A stretch of 64,000 bases of DNA from Climacteris rufus (GCA_013398175.1 VZRZ01002452.1:112053-176052); one strand, 5' to 3'. Positions 22,583 to 35,171 are shown, counted from the stretch's first letter. The notes: generated from the letters alone by a model not told the origin. Numbers and translations: made by a program.

Positions 22583-23115
22583 AAGAAATGTCCCTGAAGA
22601 GCATGGACACCCTAGCCCTGATATTTCCCAGTGCCCTGCTCCTCCCATCAGCAGCTCCGACTGTGCCTCAGCAGAGGAACACCCTTTGCACACCACACAT
22701 ACAAAGAATTTGCATTCCACCCAGGCACACATGGCCTTGCATTTTGTTTTCATATTAAACAATAAATTTAGGGCTTTAAAACAGCAGCATAAGTGAAGAC
22801 AGGGGTGTCTCCCAAGCAGAGGGATGAACTCTGCAGGTGAAGTGGGAGGTGTGTCAGCAGGAGGCTGAAAAAGAAGGAAAAATCTCTCCTGTATCCAGCA
22901 TTAACAACAACACTTTGTGTGAGACTCAGCTTCCTCTGGTCCATCACTGCCTTTACTCTTTGGCCTTGCAAGTGTTTTTTACACAAGTTGTACAATCTGT
23001 GACTGGCACCGATCTGATTTAAACCCCTGATTATTTATTTCCCAGAAACTGGCAACGGAGAAGATTTGTTGTCACTGGTAGCAGTGAACAGATCCAAACA
23101 TGCTGCTTTTGGTTC

Positions 23116-23440
23116 ATAAAATCATGGAATTGTTTAGGTTGGAAAAGACCTCAGAGATCATCAAGTCCAACTGTTCTCCCAGCACTGCCAAGGCCATCAT
23201 TAACCCACGTCCCCAAGTGCCACATTCACGTGGCTTTAAATCCCTCCAGGAATGGGGACTGCACCACTGCCCTGGGCAGCTGTGCCAGGGCTGGATAACA
23301 CTTTTCACGTAGAAATTTTCCCAATATCCAATCTAAACTTCCTGAGGCCGTTCCCTCTGCTCCTGTCCCTGTTCCCTGGGAGAAGAGCCCAACCCCCCTG
23401 GCTGCCCCTCCTATCAGGGAGTTGTGCAGAGCCAGCTGGG
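23116..23440 (-). mobile_element. CR1 LINE 3' fragment, 'catcaagtccaac' type
   Basis: Reversed tip 'aaaatcatggaattgtttag' followed by 'gatcatcaagtccaactgtt', 'cccacgtccccaagtgccac' and 'tttcacgtagaaattttccc', then 'ccctgttccctgggagaaga'. It is the longest member of this subfamily in the window. Confidence 0.92.
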
Positions 23441-25700
23441 CCCCCTGACCCTCCTTTGATGCACATCCCTGGATAAATATGGCCAGAAATCCTTCCTGCC
23501 CACCATGGCCACCATTCCCAGACATGCACATAGAGATGCCAACAAAAATTACAGCTTTCCACCAGAAAAAGCCCCGGCATCATCCTGCAGGGTGATGGAG
23601 AATTCTGCTAAAAGCTCTCACCACCATCCAGGTACATCCAAGTGTTTGCAAATACCACAGAACACCTTTTATAACTGAATGTTATCTCTGCCCTCTACTC
23701 AATAGAAAATTCCCTTCATTCTGGCCAAAAAACCAAAACCCTCCAAGCCTGGAAAGTGCTTGTGGAAAGGAATTATAAAAACAAAAATGCTGTGGGCCAT
23801 GTGTTGAAGACAGGACTCAAACCCAGCAGGTCCCCTGTGCCTTCAGAGGAGGCCTCAGTGCCCTTGTTTCCTGCTGTTCTATAGAATTTAACTACTTTTT
23901 GACCTTAAAGAACCCTGAAGCTTGTGGGTAATCCAGCTGTGATGAGATCTCCTATTCCTTGACGAAACATTTGAAGCTGCTGTTCAGTTTGTTGATGGAT
24001 CCTTTTATATGTCTGAAGCTGCTTTTTTCCTGGTTTTTTTTTTTTTTGAGGATGAAGGGCACCCGGTGGACATCAAGCAGGGACTATGCAAGCTTTGGAA
24101 TGATTGTTCTGCCAAAAGCAGCAAAGATCTGACAACAAAGGCTGTTTCTCTCTCCATCTTGAGATATCCCTCCACTGACTTTGTTGTACAGTGGACAGGC
24201 AGGCCCCAAATCAAAAAGTGTTTTCTCCAACTTCAGCTCTTCCTGAGAGGGAATTTAAAGCTCTTGACTCCCAAATAGCAAACTCAAGTTGTGTCTCTTA
24301 TAGACCTGAGCCATCCTGTCCAAACAACATTTCAGCTTGTGTGCATCTCTTCATGGACATCAGGCATGCCAATCCATCAGCTGAAGCTCTCAGGGAGTAA
24401 TGTCCAGGAGTTTTCTCCACAACTCCAGGAGTTTTGTCCATCTGCTGTGTCCAGCATCTTCCCTGTCACTTGCACTTACAATTTCATCCCTGTCTTCAAC
24501 TGCAGTTGGGAGATTCCAAACTCTTTGTGTGTAACATCCTTAAACACAGCCTTCCCCATCCACCCAGCAGCCAGAGCATCTCACAGCTCCACTGTCACAA
24601 GGGTTTTCCCTTCAACCTTAACTAAAGCTGTGCTATTCCACCACTGTCCTCTCCAAATACTCCTAGAAAGATCATTCCCACAGCACATGCCTCCCTCCCT
24701 GACATGTCTCCTTCACCCAACTTTCCTCTACCAAAATTAAGGAATTTGGGCTTATTTCAAGGTTCTCCATCACCTCATCATCACTCAGCCACACTTTTTC
24801 AACAGTGAGGCACCAACCCCTTGGTGCCCCTAGCACCCCAGCCACTCAGGCCATGTCAAAAAGCAACTGCATGCTCCCTTTCCCACTAGGAAAATCCAGC
24901 AGTCCTCCTAAACACTTAACCTCTTCTCCAAAGGCTCCTCTGCCTGTACACTTCCCACAAGTGACTCCAGGCTCCACTCCTCTGAGGCTCCAGGGCAAGG
25001 CCTGGGTTTGCTCTGTGCCTGAGGTACATGTTGAGGAACAGCCCCAAATCCCCAAGTCCCACCAAATATGCAGAGAATTGTTATTTCCAGAACCCTCCTC
25101 AGCATTTGGTCAGCTCTGCAGGAAACACAGTGAAGCAGGGGAAAAAAACCCACAGGTTGTAAGCACAGAGTGTGTGTTGTCACGAGGTTCCTACAGGCAC
25201 TGCCAGTTCTCTGAGGGTCAGAACATCCCTGTGAGTCAAACACCATTTAAATCCATGCAGGGCAAGTTGGGAGGGGTAAAATTCATACAGAGAAAGTTTA
25301 GATCTGCAAAAAAATCATTCAGCAGTCACAAACAAAGCCCTGAGCAAAACCTTAACCCATCATCCACCCTTACCTACCCCAAACAAGAGCCCCTCATCAT
25401 CCAGGCCTTTTAATAAACCAGCCAAGGTATTGATTCTAAAATATTTCTTTCCTTTCCCAGCCTCAAACTGCTGCAGCAAAAGCCAAAATCCACCCTGTAT
25501 CACCAACACCCAAGAGGAAGCACTCCTGAGATCCATTGGCTTGTACACAAGTGTGGGACTGACTGTTCAGTGATGCCCAGGAGGAAGTCAGGGTCATGAA
25601 TACTGGGAAAAAAAAGGGAAAAAAGTAAAGAAAAGAAAAGTAGGTCAAGCAATTCACATTTGCTGAAAAGGACAAAGAGCACTGCAGATTTTTTATTACC
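23441..25700. other. Unassigned intronic stretch
   Basis: No gene or repeat family was recognised. There is a T run near 24038-24050. Open plus-strand frames at 24291-24740 and 24805-25413 have no recognisable domain. A purine tract lies at 25603-25645. Confidence 0.5.
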
Positions 25701-25920
25701 TTATGCAATTGCTACCAAATAGCTGAAGCATCCTTTTTATCTGATTCAAATCCCACATGAGTAATCCATGATTAAATTTAGTGGGTGTGAAATTTCATTA
25801 GGTCGTTCAATTTTAAGCAGATTGGATAATGAAGTTCCCTCGTCCTTCAGAATTAAGGAAAAAAAAATGAATACTGTAATTTTTATCTCCCTCCCAGCCT
25901 TCCCCCATCTGTGAGATTAT
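25701..25920. promoter_or_regulatory. Possible noncoding conserved element
   Basis: Repeat-free and moderately A/T-rich, with dispersed homeobox-like words ('ccatgattaaattt', 'gattggataatgaag'). This is a candidate by appearance only. Confidence 0.25.
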
Positions 25921-27149
25921 TCTCATTCATGTAAGACATCCATGTCCTACAGCTCCACCTTTGAGGCACATGACTTTGGACATGGAGAGAGGGAACTGCT
26001 TGGAAATGTTGGCAAAGGGCACAGCTGAGCCTCCCGACTGCTCTGCACAAAATAAACCCAAACCAGACTTCACCTGCTGCTTTTCTGGGATAAACACAGA
26101 GCAGAAATGTGAGTTTTCTCAGAACAAAGACATGGAGTGGATTCTGGCAGGGATGTTTACTAAAAGATGGTGATTTCTCAAAAAAAAAATCCTCTGGACT
26201 AATTCATACACGATGTCAGAATGGGGAAAATGTTAATAGATAGCAGATGCTGCTTTAAACCTCAATTCCCTACTCCAAAAGCCAGACAATTCCAGGAGAA
26301 GCCACCAGCTTCCTTCATGCAAAAAGGCTCCATATTAAGACAAAATGAGATGTTTGGAGTTTTTATTACGTTTTCAAATTCTGCTTAAAAAAAAAAAAAA
26401 GATTTGAACTCAAACTTTATAAAACAGAATTCCTGATGGGATTTTAGAGGAGCACCAGTGCAGTGCTGGGCAGTGGACTGGGCAATCCTGAGCCACTCAT
26501 TGCACTGTGCATCACCCTGTGCTTCCCAAGCAGGACCAGTAAACTTTACTTATCCACCCCCCTAGAGATCACAAACTCAATTAAATTTTCAATTTAATTA
26601 AAAATTTAATTTTATAATCTTTGGGAAGAGCCCAGCTGGGAAAGAGTTAAACAACAGTCCTGATTCATCTCGCTGTGTTTTCAAGCAGCTGAAGCTGCAC
26701 TCTGTGCCAGTACAAATAAATAATATCTCTATCCACATCACAACAAAGTATTTTCCTCTTGATGTTGTTCACCAAAGCATGATGACAAATGATGGCTGGA
26801 GAAACAGGAGTTGTCAATTCTGCCTTAATCATGTTTCCTTTCGGGTCTGACAGAAGCTGCCATGTTTATCCCTTTCTCCTAAATGGCCACCAGGTGCTTT
26901 CAGCAAATGAACTGAACACAGCAAACACCAATCTGCCTTCCACAGTCTTCTGTGCTCTATTGCTGGGTAGTTTTCGCAGGAAAAAAAGGAAAAAAAACCT
27001 TAAAGATTCAGTGGAGAAGCTGAAGCTTTGCATGTCTAAAGAACCATCAAGGAAAAGAAAGATACTATTTGATGGGACAAGATCAACGTGTCAGCCTTGA
27101 CATTTATTAGAAGTACATCCCAACATCACCCATCTGTGATAAACAACAG
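25921..27149. other. Unassigned intronic stretch with A-runs and an AT palindrome
   Basis: An A run of about fourteen lies near 26386-26400, and a 9-bp-armed AT hairpin lies at 26579-26599. Nothing coding was recognised. Confidence 0.55.
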
Positions 27150-27620
27150 CAGGAGGACATGGAGCTGCTGGAGAGAGCCCAGAGGAGCCACAGAGCTGCT
27201 CCAGGGCTGGAGCCCCTCTGCTCTGGAGCCAGGCTGGGAGAGCTGGGGGAGCTCCCCTGGAGAGGAGAAGGCTCCAGGGAGAGCTCAGAGCCCCTTGCAG
27301 GGCCTAAAGGGGCTCCAGGAGAGCTGGAGAGGGACTGGGGACAGGGGCTGGAGGGACAGGACAGAGGGAATGGCTTCCCAGTGCCAGAGGGCAGGCTTAC
27401 ATGGGATATTGGGAAGGAATTGTTCTCTGTGAGGGTGGGGGGTCCTGGCACAGGGTGCCCAGAGAAGCTGTGGCTGCCCCTGGATCCCTGGAAGTGTCCA
27501 GGGTTGGATGGGGCTTGGAACAGCCTGGGATAGTGCAAGGTGTCCCTGCCCATGGCAGGGGGTGGGATTGGATGAGTTTTAAGATCCCTCCCAGCCCAAA
27601 CCAGTCTGTGATTCTGTGAA
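27150..27620 (+). mobile_element. CR1 LINE, long 3' fragment
   Basis: Forward copy beginning 'aggaggacatggagctgctg' and continuing through 'ggagcccctctgctctggag', 'ggctccagggagagctcaga' and 'gatattgggaaggaattgtt' to the tip 'agtctgtgattctgtgaaaa'. At about 470 nt it is among the longest in the window. A small deletion has removed part of 'aaggccaggttggatg'. Confidence 0.96.
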
Positions 27621-28434
27621 AACAAACCCTACTAGGAGTTAATTTGCAGTCTCTGGAGTAGGCGTTGCGAGACATCAGTCAGGCATCAACAGCAAAACAA
27701 ATTAACACCACAAAATACTGAAAAACAGAGGAGCCAAACCTGCATCTTTAAATAGCCCTCAGAGCTTTTCCTGTCAGTAGCTATTTTCTGGCCAAGCTCC
27801 ACCACATCCTCCCTCAGCTTCACCCAAACCTGCATTTTTCACATGACTAAAATGCTCATCCTAGCCTGGATCACAGCGGCCCTCAGACTGTTTGTCCCTG
27901 GTGCAGTTCCACATTCACCTTCTCCACCCTTCTCACCTTCCCTGCTTGGCTTGGATGCTTTCCCTGACCTCCTCTCCCATGGCACTGGACTTCACCACCC
28001 ACACTATGGGATGTCTCAAGAGTCTGAAGGGCAGAAGACACTGTAGGGAGCATGAAATCAATGATTCCAAATAATCCAGAGACAAATGTGCCACCACCAG
28101 CGCTTTCTCCTGGGCCAGGAGTGCACTTCCCATCACACTTTAATGTCCCAGGGTGCTGGCATGTGCAAGCTGAATGGATGCCATGGATCTGGAGGAGAAT
28201 GTGGAGGAGAACCAGGGAAGTGAAGTTATTTGATGGTGTAGGCAACACCATAGGACTGGTTCTGGCAAAAAGGAGGATTGCCATGCTACCATGGAAGGAC
28301 AGAGAGCAGCAAAATGAGGAATATGTGAATTTCCAGTACACCAGGCTTTGGGTGGTTCAGGCTCTGATCAGTGGGATGCCAAGCAAAGCTGTCCTTGGGT
28401 CTGAGACTGGGAAGTACAACTGTTGATAAAGGAT
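27621..28434. other. Unassigned intronic stretch
   Basis: No repeat or exon was recognised. It immediately precedes the CR1 reverse-transcriptase remnant. Part of it could be older, unrecognisable CR1 body. Confidence 0.4.
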
Positions 28435-28800
28435 GGATGAATTACAGACCACTTAACGTGCACAAACACGAGTCCATGGTGCCAGCTGGATGTACTGAGG
28501 CTGCCAAGGGAGCTGGCTGGTGTCACTGCCACTCTCTGTCATCTCCAAACACTCCCAGTGATGGGGAATGTCCCTGGTGATTGGAAAAAGGGCAACATCA
28601 CACCCACCTTCAAAAAGAGAAATGCCAGCCCGGTCAGCCTCACTCCCTGCCCAGAAATCCATGAGGCAAATCCTTCTGGAAACCATAACCAGGCACATGA
28701 AGGATGAGGCAGTTGGGAACAGCCACCATGGATTTGTGAAGCACAAATCACACCCAGCTCCTGACTGCCTTCCCTAACAAGTGACCCTGCCCACAGCACG
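28435..28800 (+). pseudogene. CR1 LINE ORF2 reverse-transcriptase remnant, frameshifted
   Basis: This is a degraded piece of the CR1 pol reading frame, and the only coding piece of CR1 seen here. Read forward, one frame gives a VHKHESM-like stretch, a second gives VPGDWKKGNITPTFKK followed by PVSLTP, and a third gives RQILLETITRHMK and NSHHGFVKHKS. In intact CR1 these follow one another in a single frame, in the fingers/palm part of the reverse transcriptase ahead of the catalytic motif. At least two frameshifts separate them. The catalytic FADD-type motif, the endonuclease and the 3' end are absent, so the copy is dead. Confidence 0.85.
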
Positions 28801-30641
28801 TCTCTGAGCATGGTCTCTCCCAGGATCAGGGAATTAATAACTGGATGAGTGGAAAACTGCCTGCATCATCAGCCTGGAAGGGTAATTGAAGGTGATCTGT
28901 AGTCAAACTGGCTCTCCCAAGGCTTGGGGGGTGAGGAGAAATCTGGGTTTGCTCAAGCTGGAGACCCCAAAGCCACTCCAAAACTTTCCTGCTGGGGGCA
29001 GAGAAGGAGCTGTGGCTGTGCCCAACCTGGCAGTGACAGCAAAAGCATCGTGTGCCATGAGCACCAGCAAGGAAAACCCAACTCAATCCACAGGGAAGGT
29101 GGAACTGGGGTCCAGAGAGGGGGTGGAAATACCCTTTTTTGGCTGAATTTGAAACTCAGCTGGATATGACTCTAACGTGGAAGTTGGCTTTGATTTGTGA
29201 CAGGGGTTGAGTTTAAAAAGAGCTGCATTGAGTCCTTCCAAATGGAATTGTTCTAGGACTTGCTACCCAGAGAGTTTCTGACACAGAATTATTTAATAAT
29301 TGCTATTTTATGCTTTCTCTACTCCATTCTATACTTCAGATCCTGCTGTTTCTGTCTTCTCTCCCCTGGAATGGCAACTTTTTGTTCCATATTTGCAATT
29401 ACAACAAGCACAGGTTTATATATGAGATAGAAGGCCTATTATTCACTGAATTTGGGCACTCAGAGGTGCTGGATTCATTTTGGGCACTGTTCTCTCAGTG
29501 GTGTCAAGGACCTCCTGTTATTGGAAGTGATGCTGGGAATGAAGAGTGTGGTGAAGGAAGAGCAGGGAGTCAGTGTGTGCTCATTTGTGTGCTAATAGGG
29601 GATAAATTGGAATATGGGAATAGCTTTAATCATTCCTGTTGAAGCTAATTCACTCTTTATGGTATTTTGTTTTGGTTTTTTTTTTTTTTTTTTTTATGTG
29701 GGCAGTTCTATCCCTAAGCTTAATGGGAAAGGTAAATAAACCAGAGTGGAGCAATGAGAGAGGGACAGAGCTGTCCATCTGGGCCAGAGCTCCTGTATCC
29801 TTTCCTAAGGATTTATAGGAAAGGGCTGTCTTAGACCAAGGACCCAAAGCACAAACACAATTCCCACAGTGAGTTACGTCTGCCAGAAAATTACACAAAA
29901 TGGAGCTTTATGATTCAATGCAAGACCTGGGCATCAGATGACTTTTTCTCCCTGTACTCTGGAAAATTAACTGGGAATCAAGCACAGACAGCCTGGCAGG
30001 AAAGGAAAACAAATAGGAGTGAAATGAGGATGTATTGAAGTTAATCTTTGGCAGGGGATAAATGAATGAGACAAAACAAGGGGAGTTAAACTCCAAACTG
30101 ATGGATCTGCCCTTGCAGCACCCTTATGCCTTCCCATGGGATGCACATGTTCCAGACAGCCTCTGCTATCACTGGGCACTTGCATTAAAAAATATCAGCT
30201 CCCTGCCAGTTTAAAGGGGGGGAAAAGGCTCCTGGCCTGAGCTGACCCAGGCTCAGTGTCCTGGACAGGGTGTTCTTTCTGTCTCCCACTGCAGCTGATC
30301 TGTGCTGTTGCTGTGATATCAATGATCCTTTGGCTCATGGGGGACACTCCATAATTTATTCTGTATTATCCATGGCAGCACCACGCCTCTATGAACTTAC
30401 GGAAGAAAATCAAAGCTGTGAGAATTGTTTGAGATATGGATTCATTATGAAAAGTGAGTAGGAAAACAGGAGACCTGCTAGTTAAATATATGAATAACAC
30501 CAGCCAGGCCAGAGACAGCACAAGCAATATAAGGGGGGAAAAAACACCTGCACAGGGTTGGTGCAAAAGCAAAATGACAACCAACAAAATCCACCACAAC
30601 TGGTGATAGGTGTAAAATTATAATATTGGGGAGAACACTCC
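28801..30641. other. Unassigned intronic stretch
   Basis: No gene or CR1 tail was recognised. A T run of about twenty lies at 29675-29696. The segment 28860-29150 might be further decayed transposon body, but nothing aligns convincingly by eye. Confidence 0.5.
29675..29696 (+). repeat. Poly-T run
   Basis: About twenty T residues follow 'ttttgttttggt'. This could be the reversed poly(A) of a retrocopy, but no body was recognised next to it. Confidence 0.9.
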
Positions 30642-30938
30642 AAACAGAGCTGGAGAGGACTTGGGACAAGGGCTGGAGGGACAGGACACAGGGAATGGCT
30701 TCCCAGTGCCAGAGGGCAGGGTTAGGTGGGATATTGGGAAGGAATTGTTCCCTGGGAGGGTGGGCAGGCCCTGGCACAGGGTGCCCAGAGAAGCTGTGGC
30801 TGCCCCTGGATGCCTGGAAGTGTCCAAGGCCAGGCTGGATGGGGCTTGGAGCAGCCTGGGACAGTGGAAGGTGTCCCTGCCCATGGCAGGGGTGGCACTG
30901 GGTGGGCTTTTAGATCCCTCCCAACCCATTCTGGGATG
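30642..30938 (+). mobile_element. CR1 LINE 3' fragment, near-complete tail
   Basis: Forward from 'agctggagaggacttgggac' to 'ctcccaacccattctgggat'. The core block 'cctggcacagggtgcccaga' to 'gcccatggcaggggtggcac' is intact. Confidence 0.95.
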
Positions 30939-31769
30939 GACCTTGGACACTTCCAGGGTCCTGCCACAGAGAGAAGGCACCAGGTGGACTCTGAGGACCT
31001 GCTCCAGGCTGGTAATTCTGAGGCTCTCAGCCTGTCCCATGCTTGAAAGACAAATGTTTATAATAACACAGGATGTGAAATGAGGAAAACATCTGAGAAA
31101 TGGAAGTATGGTTTCCAGCTTTCAAGTAGAGGTCAATAAACAGGGCAACTTCTTTTTTTATGGTTTCGAACAGCTTGGCAGGATCCTTTTGGTGTTGGTA
31201 AATCAAAAGATGAAGAGATTATGAAAAAGAACATGAAAGTGAAGATCTGAAGAGCTTCAGCAGAATCAAAAATTCCTCCTAAAGCTGCTGCAATAGCACA
31301 GAAGTTTTATAAACTGCACAAATTACCTCATTTAGCTTTTTGCAACTTCAGTGCTTCATCTGTCTTCCAAACTTCCACCTTACATTTTACCTCTCTTCAT
31401 CCTCCAACCACCCTCCTAAGACCCCTCTCAGCAGCCTGTTGAAATCTCTTAATGATTCTCATCCCACTTTTCCAACAGCTGACAAACATTCCCTTTCCCC
31501 ATCTGCCCAAATTCTCTGTGATTGTGTTGTTTTCTTCCAGCTTGCACTGTGTTTATGTTCCAGACCAACCATCTCAGGTGACACCAGCTCCTTTTCTGGA
31601 ATTTATCCTTCCCTAGCTCAAGGAATCACTGCTTTTCTCAGCAGAAATCACAACTCTTGACTGCCTGGTGATCACCTCTTGGAATGAGGTACAACACAGT
31701 CAGGATTTCAGGGAATCCAATCCCAGTCTTGACTGGAGGGTGTATCCAGGTAGGGGTCAGGCTCTGCTC
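30939..31769. other. Unassigned intronic stretch
   Basis: A stray 'ccttggacacttccaggg' at 30941-30958 is a few bases of reversed CR1 against the end of the preceding forward copy. Otherwise nothing was recognised. Confidence 0.5.
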
Positions 31770-32027
31770 CCAGGGAAGAAGGGACAAGGTGAGAGGAAAT
31801 GCTCTCAAGTTGCACCATGGGAGGTTTAGATTGGATCCTGGGGAAAATTTCTTCATGGAAAGGGCTGTCCACCCCTGGAACAGCTGCCCAGAGCATTGGT
31901 GAGGGATTTAAAGCCATGTGGATGCCACGTGGGGACATGGGTCAGTGGTGCCCTGGCAGCGCTGGGGAATGGCTGGACTTGATGGTCCTGGAGGGCTTCT
32001 CCAACCCCAGTGATTCCAGGATTATTT
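31770..32027 (+). mobile_element. CR1 LINE 3' fragment
   Basis: 'agaaggGACAAGGTGAGAGG', 'gcaccatgggaggtttagat', 'tttcttcatggaaagggctg' and 'tgatggtcctggagggcttc' mark the same subfamily as 56585-56867. The copy ends 'agtgattccaggatta'. Confidence 0.92.
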
Positions 32028-32480
32028 TATACAGAGCAGGAGATGCTCTGAACACAGTTTCAGGTACTGCTGGCAACAAAGGTCTGTCTCAACATCACCC
32101 CATCTGGGCAACGAGGTACAAAATTCAGGTGTATTCTCATGATTAAAGGCATCAAAAAGTGCTTCCAGCTTCCAATTTTGACTCAGAAAAGTGCAAAAGC
32201 AGGAAGTGCTGCAGTTCCTATAGTACCTGTCTCCTATAACCATAGATAACCTGTGCAACTCAATAACCTGTTTTATTGGAGTGGATAATCAAATCAGTGT
32301 CAGGGCTGAATTCATTTTCCGTGACAGCAAAACCTTGCCTGAAGTAGGTTGAGATGTGGCATTTTTAGTCCAAATCTCAACATGCACTCATCATGACACA
32401 ACTGTTTTGTCTCCTTTTCATCTTTTTGATTAGGCAGATTCTTTATATTTCATTTTTTTTAGTTATTAAAATTAACACAT

Positions 32481-32866
32481 AGAGATGGGGGTGTTCAGCC
32501 TGCAGAAGAGAATGGTCTTGGGACACCTGGGAATATCTTTAAGTGCCTAAAGGGGCTCCAGGAGAGCTGGAGAGGGACTGTGGACAACGGATGGAGGGAC
32601 AGGACACAGGGGGAATGATTTCCCAGTGCCAGAGGGCAGGGTCAGATGGGACTTTGGGAAGGAATTCCTCTCTGTGAGGGTGGGGAGGCCCTGGCACAGG
32701 GTGCCCAGAGAAGCTGTGGCTGCCCCTGGATCCCTGGAAGTGTCCAAGGCCAGGTTGGACAGAGCTTGGAGCAGCCTGGGACAGTGGGAGGTGTCCCTGC
32801 CCATGGTAGGGGTGGCACTGGATGGGCTTTAAGGTCCCTTCCAACCCAAACCATCCTGTGATATTA
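32481..32866 (+). mobile_element. CR1 LINE, long 3' fragment with internal deletion
   Basis: Begins 'agagatgggggtgttcagcc' and 'tgcagaagagaatggtcttg', then jumps to 'gtgcctaaaggggctccagg'. It continues intact to 'aaaccatcctgtgatattaa'. Confidence 0.95.
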
Positions 32867-33526
32867 AATATGGCATTAGGGGTGTCCAGGGAAATTGCTG
32901 GAACAACCCCTCAGTGTTTCATGGAAAAATTCAAAGGAAAGAGCTCCAAAAAAATGAGCCTGATTGAGAGCTGGTCTTTTCTCTGATAGAAAATATTTTA
33001 AAGCCATTTTTTGTACAGCCTTTGGGGGAAATCTGTGCAGGCTTTTGATTGAGTCAAGAAATGCAGATGCAGGTTCCTTTCAAAGGAAACAGAAATGGGC
33101 TAAAACTGATTTATTAGTGGTCAAGGGCATAGCACAGCCAAGGGAGATCGAAGATTGAAGATTTTTCCCAGAAACTTTGGGAAGAGGCACTGCAATTACT
33201 GTAAAGAGGAATCAGCTGGATCTCCTATAGGGTGCTGAAGTAGATGCTTTCAAATTGTCTCATTTACATGGGGAAGAAGGTCAGGAGGGATTAAGAAGGC
33301 AAACATATCACCTGATTAGGTACGCAAGTTCAGGGCGTTCCAAGGACTAATTCCATGAATATTCAAGAAGGTCTTTGCTTCCCAGAGGTTCAGTCATAAG
33401 CAATATATGCAGAAGGAATCTGGCCAGAAAACCAAAGATCCCACCTGTGTGCAGCAGCATCACCTGTTCCAGTGACATCAGGCTGTTTAATTTCCTTATT
33501 CCCTTTCCCATTTTACCTTGTGAAAA

Positions 33527-33540
33527 AAAAAAAAAAGGAG
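33527..33540 (+). repeat. Poly-A run
   Basis: About thirteen A residues follow 'ttttaccttgtg'. No retrocopy was recognised beside it. Confidence 0.85.
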
Positions 33541-33672
33541 AAGGAGAATATACACAGGTGAAGAAGGAAAAGCTGTGAGCTGACAGGGACACTTTCTCCA
33601 CTCCCTGGATGTGCATTTTCAACAGGAGCAGACAGCACTTGCTAATTATTCCTAATTTGGGCAAAATTTCTT

Positions 33673-33957
33673 TTGGAGAGGGACTTGGGACAAGGGATGG
33701 AGGGACGGGACACAGGGAATGGCCTCCCACTGCCAGAGGGCAGGGTTAGGTGGGATATTGGGAAGGAATTGTTCCCTAGGAGGGTGGGGAGGCCCTGGCA
33801 CAGAGAAGCTGTGGCTGCCCCTGGATGCCTGGAAGTGTCCAAGGCCAGGCTGGATGGGGCTTGGAGCAGCCTGGGATAGTGTAAGGTGCCCTTGGCAGGG
33901 GGTGGAACAAGATGACCTTTAAATGTCACTTCCAACACAAACCATTCCATGACTATG
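33673..33957 (+). mobile_element. CR1 LINE 3' fragment with two small deletions
   Basis: Forward from 'ttggagagggacttgggaca'. The usual 'ggcacagggtgcccagagaa' is shortened to 'ggcacagagaagctg', and 'gtgtccctgcccatggcagg' is shortened to 'ggtgcccttggcagg'. The tip reads 'caaaccattccatgactatg'. Confidence 0.94.
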
Positions 33958-34255
33958 GTTCTCACCTTCTCTCAGCTGTTATTCCTTCACCCAGGAATTG
34001 TGAGCAGCCCCAGGTTTTTGCATCCCCACAAACTGCACATCTTTGGCAAACAAAGCAAAGCAAAGGCTCCTCACACACAACGTGCAGCACCACAAGGCAC
34101 AGATATGAATGAGGATGTGTTTGGCATGAGACAGCACTGCTACTCCTTTCCTGTTCCTGCCAGGTGACTCATCCCCCTGAATTTGGGAGGATGTGGAAAT
34201 CCATTCAAAAAGAGGCACCAGCTGCAAAAGCTTTGTGTCCACAGATTCCACAAAC

Positions 34256-34268
34256 TGGGGGGGGGGGG
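34256..34268 (+). repeat. Poly-G run
   Basis: About twelve G residues are followed by 'aaaaaacccc'. Assembly length is uncertain. Confidence 0.88.
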
Positions 34269-34504
34269 AAAAAACCCCACAAAAATAAATCCAGCGACCC
34301 AGCATGCAGACTGCTATTGCACCAAAGGATGCTGAATCTGCCCATAAAAGCCATAAAACTTTTCAAGGAAATTTGCAAGGATGGAAAGGAAGAATGATGT
34401 ATTTGTAAAGACTAAAAGGGAGCTTTTGGTCCTGCCACTGAGGAGGTGATAGGGCTAGTTTTGAAGTGCTGCAGTTTGATTGCCACAGCGTCCATCCTGT
34501 TGCT

Positions 34505-34660
34505 GGTCTCTCTCTTCCCCCTTGTCCTGTCCCTCCACACCCTTGTCCCTCTCCAGCTCTCCTGGAGCCCCTTTAGGCACTGCAAGGGGCTCTCAGGTAT
34601 CCCTGGAGCTTCTCTTCTCCAGGTGAGCACCCCCAGCTCTCCCACCTCATGGCAGAGGTG
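34505..34660 (-). mobile_element. CR1 LINE interior fragment
   Basis: 'ccttgtcctgtccctccaca' to 'ctccaggtgagcacccccag' is reversed CR1 lacking its 3' 300 bases, like the copy at 21088-21440. Confidence 0.88.
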
Positions 34661-34819
34661 CTTCATGTATGAACATGCTAAAGCTGGACAACACCCTGGA
34701 CCCTCTGGAAGTCCTGTTCTTCCAAAACCTGGCAGCAGAGTCAGGAGAAGTTCTTTCAGCAAAGCCTGAAAAAATGCCAAGACACATGGCTGCAGTCCTT
34801 GGAAAACTTCCTTGACTTC

Positions 34820-34908
34820 TGTCCACTGGACAAGGCTCTGACCAACCTGACCCCAGATGGACCCGAGGACTTCCAGAGGTCCTGTCCAACCTGAATTATC
34901 CAGTGACT
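34820..34908 (+). mobile_element. CR1 LINE 3'-tip remnant
   Basis: 'cagaggtcctgtccaacctg' followed by 'aattatccagtgactctcc' matches a forward CR1 tip. The upstream part is diverged. Confidence 0.6.
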
Positions 34909-35171
34909 CTCCTGCAAATTTATGGGCCAAATTGAACTGGAAAAAATATACTGAGGACTGAACTATCTGGACATTCATTTGGACTCCGGTCCTGTTCCAG
35001 TGCTGCCACAAAATGGAGCAGGATTATAAATAAATAGGAAAGCATCCCAAAATATCCTTATATCTTGCAATCACTCTTGAAATATGATCATATGGGTTCA
35101 AACCTTCTCAAGACAAAACTGAAACTGTTTTTTTCATCCTCCCTGCAAAGATCCTTACTCTGGAATTCTGG

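Noticed and set aside
24291..25413. Adjacent plus-strand frames of 149 and 202 codons
   Set aside because: No recognisable domain, no shared frame and no splice signals. Ser/Pro-rich composition follows from C-rich DNA.
27107..27625. Long frames on both strands at CR1 copies, also at 10222, 30618, 39747, 45437, 49553 and 58077
   Set aside because: These recur as the same Pro/Ser/Gly-rich peptides wherever the GC-rich CR1 3' region lies. They are noncoding transposon sequence free of stops by composition.
29675..29696. Processed pseudogene marked by the poly-T run
   Set aside because: No coding body or target-site duplication could be recognised on either side.
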